The position numbers and the translations under genes are program-made. Source: G963555815 sp965249615 [NCBI: bacterium] (lineage in GTDB: Bacteria > UBA8248 > JACPRG01). From it: a stretch of 64,000 nucleotides of DNA. Position 1 is the first letter of the stretch. Each line of letters begins with the position of its first letter. The DNA is taken from NCBI GenBank assembly GCA_965249615.1, contig CBDFMI010000004.1, positions 186,001 to 250,000 on the forward strand, in the 5' to 3' direction. Below, one piece after another: positions 35,755 to 45,826 of this stretch. The notes under the pieces are model-generated. The model was not told where the DNA came from, searched no databases, and saw nothing but the letters and a program-made list of their open reading frames with translations.

Positions 35755-36434
35755 AGCTATCGGTCGTCATTCCTGCGTACAACGAAGAGAGGACCATAGA
35801 GCAGGTCGTTCGTGCGGTGGAAAACCTTCGTCTGGCAGAAGAAGTGATCGTCGTGGATGATGGCTCAACCGACGGAACACCGAAGATCCTGGAAAGGCTT
35901 AAAAAGGAGCACGGCATCCGCGTGCTCACCTCAGAAAAGAATCGAGGCAAAGGGGCGGCCCTCAGGACTGCTCTTCATCATCTCTCCGGAGATGTGGTCA
36001 TTGTGCAGGATGCTGATCTGGAACTGAATCCGAAAGAGATCCCGAAACTCTTCGAAGTCATTCAGTCTGGGAAGGCGGACGTGGTCTATGGCTGCCGTTT
36101 TTCCGACGGGTGGGGCCACATCAGCATCTTCAATTCTTTTGCAAACTGGTTCCTTTCTAATTTAACGAACTTCCTTTACGGAATACATATCCGGGACATG
36201 GAAACGGGCTATAAGATGTTCAAAACGGAGCATTTGGCCTGAATGACGCTGCGCTCTAACCGTTTCGACCTTGAACCCGAGCTGACGGCGAAGTTCGCCC
36301 GATTGGGCCTCCGCATCTGGGAGGTCCCTGTCACCTTCCAGCCCAGGACCCCCCGAGATGGCAAGAAGATCCACTGGATGGATGGTTTTCATGCTATCTG
36401 GATTCTGTTTTGGAACCGGCTCAGGAAACCGTAA
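35751..36434 (+). pseudogene. GT2 family glycosyltransferase (dolichyl-phosphate mannosyltransferase-like) with in-frame TGA at 36240
   Basis: The frame encodes a GT2 catalytic domain with VVIPAYNEERTI, the DxD-like VIVQDADLEL and DMETGYKMFKTEHL. A TGA at 36240-36242 interrupts it, after which the same frame continues with the expected family C-terminus (LRSNRFDLEPELTAKFARLG, then RTPRDGKKIHW). The TGA falls at a non-redox, poorly conserved position and I see no bSECIS, so it is a nonsense change or sequence error rather than selenocysteine. The family transfers a sugar from NDP-sugar to a polyprenyl phosphate, which the membrane glycosyltransferase at 40-41.6 kb could use. Confidence 0.72.
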
Positions 36435-36564
36435 TCTCCGAGAAGCCCCTAACTCCCCGAGGTTGTCTCTTTGATTTCAACTTGGTTTTAGTAATCCCTT
36501 ACCAGGTGGAGAGAATATTGACTCTGGCGATTCAAGGGGGGGTAAAACCTCGGAAGGGACGAAC

Positions 36565-38078
36565 TCAGGTTTGCGATTGAGCCTTCGGCGGAGAATCCCA
36601 TCCCATGACAGGCTGCGGTTTCATTGGTTCTTCGATCTGCTTTCCCGTTGTTGATATATGCCTATCCATCATGTACTTCAAAAGGCCCCACACTGAGCGT
36701 AAGAGCTTCCAAGATCTTCGATAATAAAATGGATTTAGAAGTCGTTTCAAGTTGCGCCATATATTCCTTGGCGTGAAATAAACGATCCGATATGCCTCTT
36801 TGCAGGCCGCTTCGATCTCGTGTCGCGTGAACCCATTTGGGACGTAGGAAACCGTGATGAATCCGTCCGCGCCCCAGTCCTCCGTCACTGTCCCGTATTT
36901 CTTGGCTTCGGCGTAGAATTTAGTATTGGGCAGAGGACAGAGGGGGTGGACCTGGATGTTGTCCAACTTGAGCCCTCGGATAAAGTCCAAGGTCTCCTGG
37001 AGGGTCTCTTTCGTCTCCCGCGGATTCCCCATGATGAAGTAGCCATTGTTGAGGATTCCGGCCTCTTTAGAAAACTTAACAGCGTTCAGTGTTTGGGGAA
37101 GCTTAATGTGCTTTTCATAGAACTTCAGGATCGTCTGGGACCCGCTTTCCATTCCCCAGGCAATCTGCCAGCAACCGGACGCTTTCAGGATCTTCATCAA
37201 CTCCGGCCGCCCGAAATTAACAGATGCCTGACAGGTATAATTCAAGTCCATTTTCTCTCGGATGAGAAGTTCACAGATCTCCTGGATCCGTTGCCGATTC
37301 ACGAAATAATTATCATCCCAGATGGTGACATCCTTGACCCCGTACTCGTGGTGGAGCGTCTTCATCATATCGACTACATACTGCGCTGAATGGAACCGCC
37401 AACCGTTGCCGAAAACCGACTTGTCACAAAATGCGCACGTCAGTGGGCATCCCCTTGAAGTAATGATGGTGCCGTTGGGAAGCCGGCCAAGAAAATCGCC
37501 TGAAGGTCATAGAGATTGAAGTCCTGAACGAGCTCATAGGCCGGCGGAGGAAGTCGGTCCAAGTCCTCAATGACTGCCCGCGGGGCCGTCCTCACGGGCT
37601 CCCCATCTCTCATAAAAATAAGTCCGGGCACGTGGTCGATGGAACGCTCCTCTGTCACCGTGTCAAGGAGCTCGACGACGGTGTCTTCGCCCTCGCCGAG
37701 GACCGCGCAGTCAAAATAGGGCCCCCGCTTCATGAGTTCTTCCGGTATGGCAGTGATGTGTGGCCCCCCTAGGATCCGATAAATCTCTGGTGCGGCCTGG
37801 CGCAGGGCTTTTGCAATGGCCACGGCGTAACGGTGTGAGAGATAGGTTGTGGTAATTCCAAAGAAATCGGGTTTGGCCTCCAAGACCTGCTCCACAGTCC
37901 CCCCGATACTCAGCTCCAATGCCATGGCATCGATTACGTCCACCTCGTAACCGTGGGCGCGAACCGTGGAAGCAAGGTACAAAAGCCCGAGGGGAGGTTG
38001 AAGTGCACCTGCCCCGTCCAGCTTGCTGTAGCGTTCTTCCATCGTGAGGGGGGGATTAACAAAAACAATCTTTTTCAT
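36565..38078 (-). CDS. B12-binding-domain radical SAM protein (frameshifted at ~37485)
   Basis: The N-terminal half (ATG 38078, MKKIVFVNPPLTM) is the B12-binding domain with QPPLGLLYLAS, ILGGPHITAIPEE and VLGEGEDTVVEL. After a one-base shift near the GGCCGGCTTCCC at 37478-37490 the product continues LPNGTIITSRGCPLTCAFC, carrying the radical SAM cysteines, then IAWGMESGSQTILKFYEKH and NGYFIMGNPRETKETL. It is transcribed opposite to its neighbours. The radical SAM cysteines lie exactly in the stretch between the two longest open frames, so the gene is easily missed. Confidence 0.75.
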
Positions 38079-38440
38079 GTTGCTCTCACTCTGTCTCGCC
38101 GGCGCATTTTCCGAAGGAATCCCTGGCACAACCCAAACATCACTTGCCCTATACTTAGCCGATCACCATACACAGTAGACCTCAGAACATTAACCTAGGA
38201 AGCCACTTAGTATCTCCCTTAATGTCAAGGAAAACGTTGATTGGCGAGATTGGCGATTTTGTCCCTTGACCTTCCCCTGAAATTCGGTGGATAACGTCAG
38301 CTGCGTTGAGTGCCTCCAAAGGGGAAGGGGGCGTTTCTTAACCTCGTTGAGCAGGAGTGTGGCGTGGAGAGGGCGGGAAGTTGGGTGTGTCCAAAAACGC
38401 CGGTCCCACGCTTGATCACCGTCTTCCACGATAGATAGAG
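38079..38440. other. Intergenic stretch between divergent radical SAM genes
   Basis: About 360 bases with no convincing gene, RNA or terminator. It presumably holds promoters for both flanking genes; I cannot name clear -35/-10 pairs. Confidence 0.4.
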
Positions 38441-39894
38441 ATGCCGATGAATAAAAGCGTGCTCTTGATACAGCCCCAGTGGAATGAAATCCACGGGATG
38501 TTCGCGAAGCTCGCCAAGCGAAAGTTCTCTCCTCCCCTCATTGGGATCAGCTACCTGGCCGCCACCCTCAGGGAGCGCGGCTACCCCGTCAAGCTCATTG
38601 ATGCCGAGGCCCAGCAGCTTTCCCACGAGGCGATTCTTCAGATTGTCCGTGAGGAGAACCCGGCCCTTATCGGGATGACCGTCACCACCCCCGTCTTTCC
38701 CTACGCCAAGGCCATGGCGGACTTTCTCAGGGCCCGGGTGGATGTTCCCATCCTGGGAGGGGGCCTCACGTCACAACAACGGCGATGAAGGGCCTCGACT
38801 CCTGCTTTGATTTTGGCATCTCTGGGGAGGGGGAGAACGCCATCCTCCACCTCATGGATGAGCTCACCGGGGGCCGAAACTATGAGAAGGTCCCGAATTT
38901 GATCTACCGAGAGGCGGGCGAAGTCAGGGCGAACCCCCAGGGGGATAAGATCCACTCTCTGGACACCATCCCCTTCCCGGCCGTGGACCTCCTGGACCTG
39001 AGCCTCTACCGGATCAAGGTCCCCCGAAAAGGAAACCAGCGTTTTACGGCCATCGTCCTCACCCGCGGGTGTCCTTTCGCCTGCTCTTACTGTGCCGAGC
39101 CCAACCTCTTTGGCCGAAAGGTCCGCTTCCGAAGCGCGAAGAACGCGGCCGACGAGATGGAATACGTGGTCTCCCGGTTCGGGATCCGCCACTTTGTCTT
39201 CCACGATTCCACGCTGACCTTACGGAAAGACCTCATCCACGGTCTTTGCGACGAGATCATCAATCGTCGTATGGACATCACGTGGGAGGGCTGGACCCGG
39301 GCAGACCTGATGCAACGAGAACTGCTTCAGCATATGGCAGACTCGGGGTTCGTCAGGGTCTCCATGGGGGTCGAGAGCGGAGACATGGAGGTCCTGAAAC
39401 TCATCCGAAAGGACATCCCCCTTGAGGTCACCCGGCAGGCGGTGGAAGATGCCGTCTCCGTCGGCATCAAGACGGAATGCTTTGCGATGCTGGGACTTCC
39501 AGGAGAAACGAGAGAATCTGTCGAGAAGACGGTTCGGTTTTTCCGGTCCCTCAAGAAGGCCTCTTACAACTCCTTTTCTATCGCCATTCCCTATCCGGGG
39601 ACCGAGCTCCACACCATGGCCCAGAAGAGCGACCACGGACTAGAGCTTTTGAGCGAAGATTTTTATCACTACCGGCGCTACGAAGGCGGGGCCATGCGCG
39701 TCAACGGGATGACACCAAAAGAGCTTGGCCACCTCCAGAAAGTGGGCCTCATCAAGATGCATCTCACGCCCCGAAAGATCTTCTCCCTCCTCTGGATCTT
39801 TGGGCCCATCACCCTCACCGTCTTTGGGTTCCGCCTTCTCTTTGAGACCCTGTTCAAACGGAAGGGCAAACCCGAGGCCCAGGCGGTCGCCTAG
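38441..39894 (+). CDS. B12-binding-domain radical SAM protein (frameshifted at ~38760)
   Basis: The B12-binding domain (KSVLLIQPQWNE, PPLIGISYLAATLRERGYPV) runs to VPILGG, where the frame must shift by one base in the G-run at 38759-38763 to continue PHVTTTAMKGLDSCFDFGISGEGE. The radical SAM motif is TRGCPFACSYC and the barrel contains VSMGVESGDMEVLKLIRKD and ECFAMLGLPGETRES. It has a short C-terminal hydrophobic segment (ITLTVFGFRLLFETLF), possibly membrane-associating. Fourth member of the group, suggesting lipid-linked glycan or membrane lipid modification. Confidence 0.77.
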
Positions 39895-39958
39895 CAAAAA
39901 ATTCAGGACCACGCGGCTGAGAGCCCCGGGGACCAGGCTTCCCGAGGAGCGCACCATC

Positions 39959-41661
39959 CTAAAACGTCCCGAAACTGCCGAGGTAGTAGTCAGGAGCCCA
40001 TCGGCCGACAGTGGCAAACTCTTGGTCAAAGAGGCGATCATAGACCTCCACGTCGAGGTCCCGAACTTCCTCTTCCTTTCCGTAGATGACAGCCAGGACT
40101 GTCTCTCCGTCCCGCACCCTGGCCACCGGCCTCATCCCCCACTCCCGGGCCTGATCTTCCACGTCTGTTTTTAGTTGCCGTTCTTTTTCTGTGAGAAGGG
40201 CTCCGTCCTCGAAAACAACGACATAGTCCGGTCGACGCTCATGGGCGTCTTCCAGGCTCAGGAAAAGCTTTGGTCCTGTCCTTCCCGGCAGGTTTGTTCT
40301 TCCAAAGTAGAGTTGGGCTGGAAGGCTCCGTTCGTAGATGAAGCCGGGGGTCAAGGGAATGCTCTCCGTGGGGATGAACTTCCGAAGATAGTAACCGACC
40401 GTTTTCATAGCCCGGTTCCTATCCCCGATTCCCACCGTCCCAAACCAGGGGCGGAGCTCAAGCCCAAAAGGGTCCACCCTGAAATTCTCCGCCAGGGCAT
40501 AGGTCAGCTCGGATAAAAGAAGAAGGCCCGCCAGGCCCCCCGCAACCCACCGGACAGGGGCCCGAGCCAAAGAAAAAACCTCCCCCCTCAAAGAGGCCAG
40601 GTCAGAGATGACCCCTCCCAGGAGAAGGACCGCCGGAAAGGCCATCAAATATACGTGGTAGCGCGACAACTCCTGAACGAAAAACAGGCTTGCTCCCGCC
40701 ACCAGCGCCAGCCACACCGCCGGGAATATGAGAAGAGGCCGGCCCGAAACCGAAAGAGGGCATAGAGAAGGGCGCCCCCCAGGGCAAAACAGACGAGGGG
40801 TGTCAAGGCCGGAGACACCGCGCCCCAAAAAATATCTCCATAAGGGCCAAAACCACCTTCAACAGACTTTCCTAAGATCTCCTGAAGAAAGCCCACGCGA
40901 AGACCCTTGGAAGATGCCATGAAAAATGCGATGACATAAGTTGCAAAGGCACCCGCCGGCAGGATCCACACCGCTGGCCGGGAGAGCTGGCGCAATACCC
41001 GAAGGGGGGGTGCGAAAAGCCCCTCCTCTTTGGGGAGGGTGAGGAGACCAAGGACCCCAATCGCCACTAGTGTGAAAGGAAAAGTGCTGTTGGTCCCAAG
41101 CTCCAGGGTCAGGGCTACCGAGGCAAGCAAGGCCCTCCCCCGAGTGGGCCTCTCAAAATACCCAAGAAAGGCAAGGACCGTGAGACTCTGAGCGAGGACC
41201 GCATAGCTCCCCCAGCTCACACTTCGCGCATGCGACACCGCCTCGGGGAGAACGGCCATGAGGGCTGCCGCCAAAAGGCCCACCTCGGGCGAAAAAAGCC
41301 GGCGCCCCACGATATAAACCACCACAAGGGTGGCCATCGCCGAAAGGGTGCTTGGCAGGGTAAGGACCGACTCCCGAAGGGCGATGCCCAGAGCAGAGAG
41401 AAGCCCGTAGAAGAAGAAGGGAAGCGCCGCCGAGGCAAACCCCTCTTGGTAAGAGAAGATCTGCGCGAAGAAATTGGCTGCCAAAGGGGAGAACTCAAAG
41501 AGAGAGGTCTGGGCAAGACGAAGAGAGGGCATGAGAAGGCCAGCCTCTGTGCTCCTAATAAACGGGTGTCCGAGGGAGTAGAAACGAAGAAATCCCGCCC
41601 CGATCAGGATGGCGATCAGGATAGTGAACTCTTTAGAAAAGCCCTGCCGAAGCTTTTTCAT
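39959..41661 (-). CDS. Polytopic membrane glycosyltransferase, PMT/ArnT-like (frameshifted at ~40740)
   Basis: The N-terminal part (from 41661) has about nine membrane helices. It carries features of GT39/GT83 enzymes: an early loop after helix 1 (FLRFYSLGHPFIRSTEAG) and VVVYIVGRRLFSPEVGLLAAALMAVLPEAVSHAR. The product then shifts frame by one base near 40740 (FRFRAG to RPLLIFPAVWLAL) and continues with two helices and a ~200-residue soluble tail. Such enzymes transfer a sugar from a polyprenyl-phosphate donor to a periplasmic acceptor. With the GT2 at 35.7 kb this forms a plausible two-step glycosylation. Confidence 0.68.
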
Positions 41662-41794
41662 CCGTTATATCCTTTGTCTCCTCGTACATTCTTGCATAAC
41701 TTTGTCCGGAAATCCCTAATGGGTTTCCGCTTTTAGGGGAGAGAAAAGCCTTCTTTCCTGCGTTGAGGATGGCATTATAAGGAGAGGTTTTTGG

Positions 41795-42889
41795 GTGTTA
41801 AGAGAGGGACCGGCACTTGTCTGCCGGCTCGAAACTGCGCACCTTCGGGAAAACCGCCTCCTCGGCAGAGAGAAAGGACTCACGACGGACCTCCTCCCAG
41901 GAAAACTTCCCCCCACTCTCCTCTCCCGACTTCTCCGTGAGGAGCCGATTCGGGACCCTCGGGTGCGGCTTGGTCCCGGGGTCGGTCTGGACGCCGCCGT
42001 CCTGGACATGGGGGACCATTATCTCATCGCCAAGACGGACCCCATCACTCAGGCCACGGATCTCATCGGATGGTACGCCGTCCATATTAACGCCAATGAC
42101 ATTGCCTGCCTCGGAGGAAAACCCCGCTGGTTCCTGGCGACCATCCTTTTGCCTGAATCGGGGGCCGAAGAGGGCCAAATACAGGAGATCTTCCGGGATA
42201 TCCGCCGGGCCTGCACTGCCCTTGAGATGACTCTGGTGGGCGGCCACACTGAGGTCACCTCCGGACTAGAGAGGCTGGTCGTTTGCGGGGCCATGCTGGG
42301 GGAGGCCCTAAAGGATGGGCTTGTGACCCCCGAGGGGGCGCGCCCGAAAGACGCCCTGGTCCTGACGAAAGGGGTCCCCCTTGAGGCCGTTGCCATCCTG
42401 GCCCGAGAGTTGCGGGGAGATCTCGAGGGGAAGTTTGAACAGCGGCTTTTGGATGACGCGGCGGGGTTGTTATATGAACCGGGAATCAGCGTGGTCCGGG
42501 ACGCGCAGGTGGCGATAGAGGCCGTTTCCGTCCACGCTTTTCATGACCCGACGGAGGGGGGGCTTGCAACAGCGGTCCACGAGTTGGCCGAGGCGTCCGG
42601 CCTTGGGGCCGTGGTCGAGGCCGAGCAGGTCCCAGTCCTTGAGGCGGGCCGGCTCTTCTGTCATTATCTGAGCCTTGACCCCCTCGGGGCCTTCGCCTCT
42701 GGGGCGCTCCTGATCGCCTTGGACCCGGGGGATGTCCCCGCCCTCCTCACGGCCCTTCAATCCCGCGGGATCCCGGCCGCCCTCATCGGTGAGCTGCGAG
42801 AGCGGGGCGAGGGGCTAAAACTTCGGGAGCGGGGGAAGCTTCGAGATCTACCCCTGTTCACCCAGGACGAGACTGGAAAAGTGCTTTGA
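41795..42889 (+). CDS. AIR synthase-related protein (PurM/HypE/SelD superfamily)
   Basis: The 364-residue protein has the PurM-like two-domain architecture: LGPGVGLDAAVLDMGDHYLIAKTDPITQA, an INANDIACLGGKPRWFLATILLP block and LVGGHTEVTSGLERLVVCGAMLGEA, then the C-terminal HDPTEGGLATAVHELAEAS. It is related to HypE but lacks a HypE-type C-terminal PRIC tail, and no hydrogenase genes are nearby. The reaction is ATP-dependent but otherwise unknown. The start is uncertain; homology begins around residue 30. It overlaps the HAD gene and lies 1.5 kb from selD, a true relative. Confidence 0.72.
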   Translation: MLREGPALVCRLETAHLRENRLLGREKGLTTDLLPGKLPPTLLSRLLREEPIRDPRVRLGPGVGLDAAVLDMGDHYLIAKTDPITQATDLIGWYAVHINANDIACLGGKPRWFLATILLPESGAEEGQIQEIFRDIRRACTALEMTLVGGHTEVTSGLERLVVCGAMLGEALKDGLVTPEGARPKDALVLTKGVPLEAVAILARELRGDLEGKFEQRLLDDAAGLLYEPGISVVRDAQVAIEAVSVHAFHDPTEGGLATAVHELAEASGLGAVVEAEQVPVLEAGRLFCHYLSLDPLGAFASGALLIALDPGDVPALLTALQSRGIPAALIGELRERGEGLKLRERGKLRDLPLFTQDETGKVL

Positions 42890-43503
42890 TAAAAGACATG
42901 GACATGAATATGGATATAAAGCTTCAGGGCGTCCTTTTGGATTTTGACGGGACCCTGACCAAGCCCTTCTTCGACTGGCCTGCCATGAAGGCCGAGATGG
43001 GATTTGAGGAAGACCTCCTCATCTTGGATTACATTGCCACGTTGAAGGAACCGGAGCGCTCGCGCATCCAAACCATTCTCCATCGTCACGAGGCCGAGGC
43101 GGCGGCGGCAGCGGAGCTCAACGATGGGGTTTCTGAGCTTTTAAGTTACCTTAGGCAAAAGGGACTCGCGATGGGCCTTGTGACGAACAACCGAAAGGTC
43201 AATGTGGACCAGGTCCTGACCCGGTTCAATCTTCAGTTTGAGACCGTCATCGCCCGGGATATCGGATTCTGGAAGCCCGACCCTCGCCATGTCCTGGTCG
43301 GCGCCGAGGCCCTTCGGGTGCCCCCTCAGGCGATTGCTTTTATCGGAGACGGCCGCTTCGACATGGAGGCGGGGCGGGCCGCCGGGATGAAGACCATCTA
43401 CCTGAAGAGCGGGGGCTGGGGGATGGAGGAGTGCGCTCACCTCTGTGACCACGTCATCGAGGACCTTCAGCAGGCCATTCCTCTTCTTGCGGCCATGGGG
43501 TGA
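42886..43503 (+). CDS. HAD-superfamily hydrolase
   Basis: The 205-residue protein has motif I LLDFDGTLTKP, motif II GLVTNN, a conserved Lys region FWKPDPRHVL and motif IV FIGDGRFDMEAGRAAG, with a small helical cap. It is a phosphatase of the phosphoglycolate phosphatase/beta-phosphoglucomutase branch; the substrate is unknown. TTG 42886 overlaps the previous stop; ATG 42898, 42904 and 42910 are also possible. Translational coupling to the AIR-synthase-like gene suggests a shared pathway. Confidence 0.75.
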   Translation: MIKDMDMNMDIKLQGVLLDFDGTLTKPFFDWPAMKAEMGFEEDLLILDYIATLKEPERSRIQTILHRHEAEAAAAAELNDGVSELLSYLRQKGLAMGLVTNNRKVNVDQVLTRFNLQFETVIARDIGFWKPDPRHVLVGAEALRVPPQAIAFIGDGRFDMEAGRAAGMKTIYLKSGGWGMEECAHLCDHVIEDLQQAIPLLAAMG

Positions 43504-43538
43504 GAAACACTCAGGCATCCAGCCTGAGCAAGAGGATC

Positions 43539-44288
43539 TTATGGTGATCCCCCGTCGACGGTTTTCCCCCTTAGATTTTTGCCTGAGAGCCGACCTCGAA
43601 GATAGCCTCGCACGCCAAGGCCCATGATGAGCAGGGCCGAGAAGCCAAGGACCCCCCAGAGCCAGAACATCTCCAGCTGTCCGAGGTTTTCGCCAAGCCA
43701 AGAGTAGAGCACCGTGGCGGGGATCATGCCAAGGCCCGTCGCCACAAGAAATCCCCTGAGGGAGATGCGGGTTAAGCCCGCCCCGTAGCTGATGACATCG
43801 AAAGAGACAATGGGGATGAGGCGGCCGAGGAAAACCGCGTATTTCCCATAGGTCTCAAAGAAATGGTCAGCGAGGCGAAGTCCCCTCTTTCCGGTGAAAC
43901 GCTCGGCGACGGGGCGTCCGAGGGCTTTGGCCAGATAGAAGCACAAGATGGCCGCCGCCATGGCGCTCACCCACGAGAGGAGCGCTCCCAAAAAAGTTCC
44001 AAAGAGGAGGCCGTTCACCAGCGTGAGGACGACGGCTGGTAGCGGGGCGATGACCCCCTGAAGGAGCATGAGGAGCCCTGAGACGAGGGGGGCAAAGATC
44101 CCAAAGGAAAGCAGGTATCCCCTTAAATTCTCAATGTCGGCTCTGGCCAGAAGACCCACCACCTCATTGACCTGGGCCCGAAGGGGGGCGATCCCCAGGT
44201 AGAGCGCCGCGACCACGCCCAGGAGAATGAGGGTGACAAAGGCCCTATGAATTCCGCGCGAGGCCGTCTCTCTGATGAGTTTGCTCAT
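43539..44288 (-). CDS. VTT-domain (TVP38/TMEM64, DedA-like) membrane protein
   Basis: The 249-residue protein has five to six hydrophobic segments and the VTT core GTFLGALLSWVSAMAAAILCF, FxxRxxPxxPF-like VFLGRLIPIVSFDVISYGAGLTRIS and a reentrant region. Family members scramble or transport lipids or help tolerance to membrane stress. It is convergent with the HAD gene and 137 bases downstream of selD in the same orientation. Confidence 0.78.
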   Translation of the reverse strand: MSKLIRETASRGIHRAFVTLILLGVVAALYLGIAPLRAQVNEVVGLLARADIENLRGYLLSFGIFAPLVSGLLMLLQGVIAPLPAVVLTLVNGLLFGTFLGALLSWVSAMAAAILCFYLAKALGRPVAERFTGKRGLRLADHFFETYGKYAVFLGRLIPIVSFDVISYGAGLTRISLRGFLVATGLGMIPATVLYSWLGENLGQLEMFWLWGVLGFSALLIMGLGVRGYLRGRLSGKNLRGKTVDGGSP

Positions 44289-44425
44289 TGAACCGATAGA
44301 CTCGAATTAAAAAGGGAAAGAATTCAGGTCTTAGAGCGCATGGGCTAAGGATATGAGATCCGGGGACGATCTTCCTAGAAAATCTGGGAAAGGACCCAAA
44401 CTTTCTGAGAGGCAGGTGTTCCCCT

Positions 44426-45556
44426 TCAGGGGAGAATGGTGATGTGGCCTACCGGGCCGTCGGTGACCTGTCCGATGATGGCGGGGGCGGGGACGCCCTC
44501 CCTTTTCATCTTCTCCACCATGGGTCCGGCCTTTTCCGGTGGAAGGGCGATGAGAAGGGGCCCGGAGGTCTGTGCGTCACACAGGACAGCCAGCTCCCGC
44601 TCTGTCGCCCCTGGGGAAAGAGTCACCTTCTCTCTCATCCACTTCCGGTTTCGCTCCCCCCCTCCGCGGGTCCCGGGAATGGCAAAAGCCTCGATCCCCT
44701 CAAAGCGGGGGACTTTTTGGAAGGAGATCTTCATCCCGACGCCGCTTGCCTCGGCCACGTTATGGGCGTGGCCGAGGAGACCATAGCCGGTGATATCGGT
44801 GCAGGCGTGGGCCTCGAACTCCACCATAATCTCCCCCGCCCGCCGGTTCAGTGTCCGCATAGAGTGGACGGTCTCCTCGTAGACCTCCTCCGTGACAGAG
44901 GTCCCGCGGCCATTTCCCCCTAAGCGGAAACGCTTTCTCCACCCGGCGAAGCCGTCCGGGGCCTTCCTCATGTTGGTGACGATGCCGGTCCCGATCTTCT
45001 TGGTGAGGACGAGGGAGTCTCCGGGCCGTGCCTGGGTGTTCGTGATCATGGCGCGAGGGTCCACGATGCCCGTGACGGCGATCCCATACTTGGGTTCGGG
45101 GTCATCGACGCTGTGGCCCCCCACGATGACGGCCCCCGCCTCCATCATCTTCTCGGCCCCGCCCCGGAGGATCTCGCCCAGGGTGTCAAGACCGACAGCG
45201 CAGGGATAGCTCACCAGGTTGAGGCCCGTTACGGGTCTCGCCCCCATGGTGTAGCAGTCGCTGAGGGCGTTGGCGGCCGCAATCTGGCCGAACTCGTAGG
45301 GGCTGTCCACGATGGGGGTGAAGAAGTCCACCGTCTGGACAATGGCCAAATCTTCCCGAAGCCGGTAGACCCCGGTGTCGTCTCCGGCATTCAGCCCGTA
45401 GAGAAGGTTCGGGTCAGTGAAGCGGGGCAGCCCTGCCAGGGCCGTTCGCAGGTCCTCCGGACCCAACTTGCTGCCTCACCCTCCGGCCTTGACCATCCGG
45501 GTCAGCAGGACCCCTTCGTCCGCCTTGCGGCTCACCTCAGACTTCCTCGAATTCAT
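44426..45556 (-). CDS. selD: Selenophosphate synthase, itself a selenoprotein (in-frame UGA = Sec27)
   Basis: SelD makes selenophosphate from selenide and ATP for Sec-tRNA synthesis. A homologous frame runs from GPEDLRTAL to the stop at 44426, but the family N-terminus lies upstream across a UGA at 45476-45478: the frame reads MVKAGG-U-GSKLGPED back to ATG 45556. The Sec aligns with catalytic Cys17 of E. coli SelD and Lys30 (three residues on) with Lys20. Later motifs are TVDFFTPIVDSPYEFGQIAAANALSD, GGHSVDDPEPKYG and CTDITGYGLLGHA. Total 376 residues, normal length. A start at ATG 45496 is less likely as it leaves only six residues before Sec. selA, selB and selC are not in the window. Confidence 0.92.
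45451..45475 (-). promoter_or_regulatory. Candidate bSECIS element in selD
   Basis: Twelve bases after the UGA the mRNA can form GGTCC-GGA-GGACC, a 5-bp stem with a G-starting tight loop, extended across a bulge by GCA/TGC. Position and apical G fit a bacterial SECIS that recruits SelB, but the stem is short. Confidence 0.55.
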
Positions 45557-45826
45557 CTTGTCCGTCCCGCAGATCTGTCCTTGGGTACGAAAACCAATTC
45601 CAGGTTTCCTTGAATATATCTCGAAATTTTATTCTTGCCATCGTTAGATTTTATGGTCGAGGTTTCACCTATCAGTTTTTAACCTAACCAGTCTAACACG
45701 GCTCTTTAGCCAAGTCCTGCGCCGGGGGTGATTTCGACTCCAACCCGTCTATGGTATATTTTGACTGATCTAGCGGTCAGAGGACTCCCTTCCGGTCTTT
45801 CTCCTTCGCTGATTTGAGAGGATTCC

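Noticed and set aside
36240-36242. TGA in the GT2 gene as a fourth selenocysteine codon
   Set aside because: Position is not a redox or conserved site in GT2 enzymes and no GGUC-type hairpin follows.
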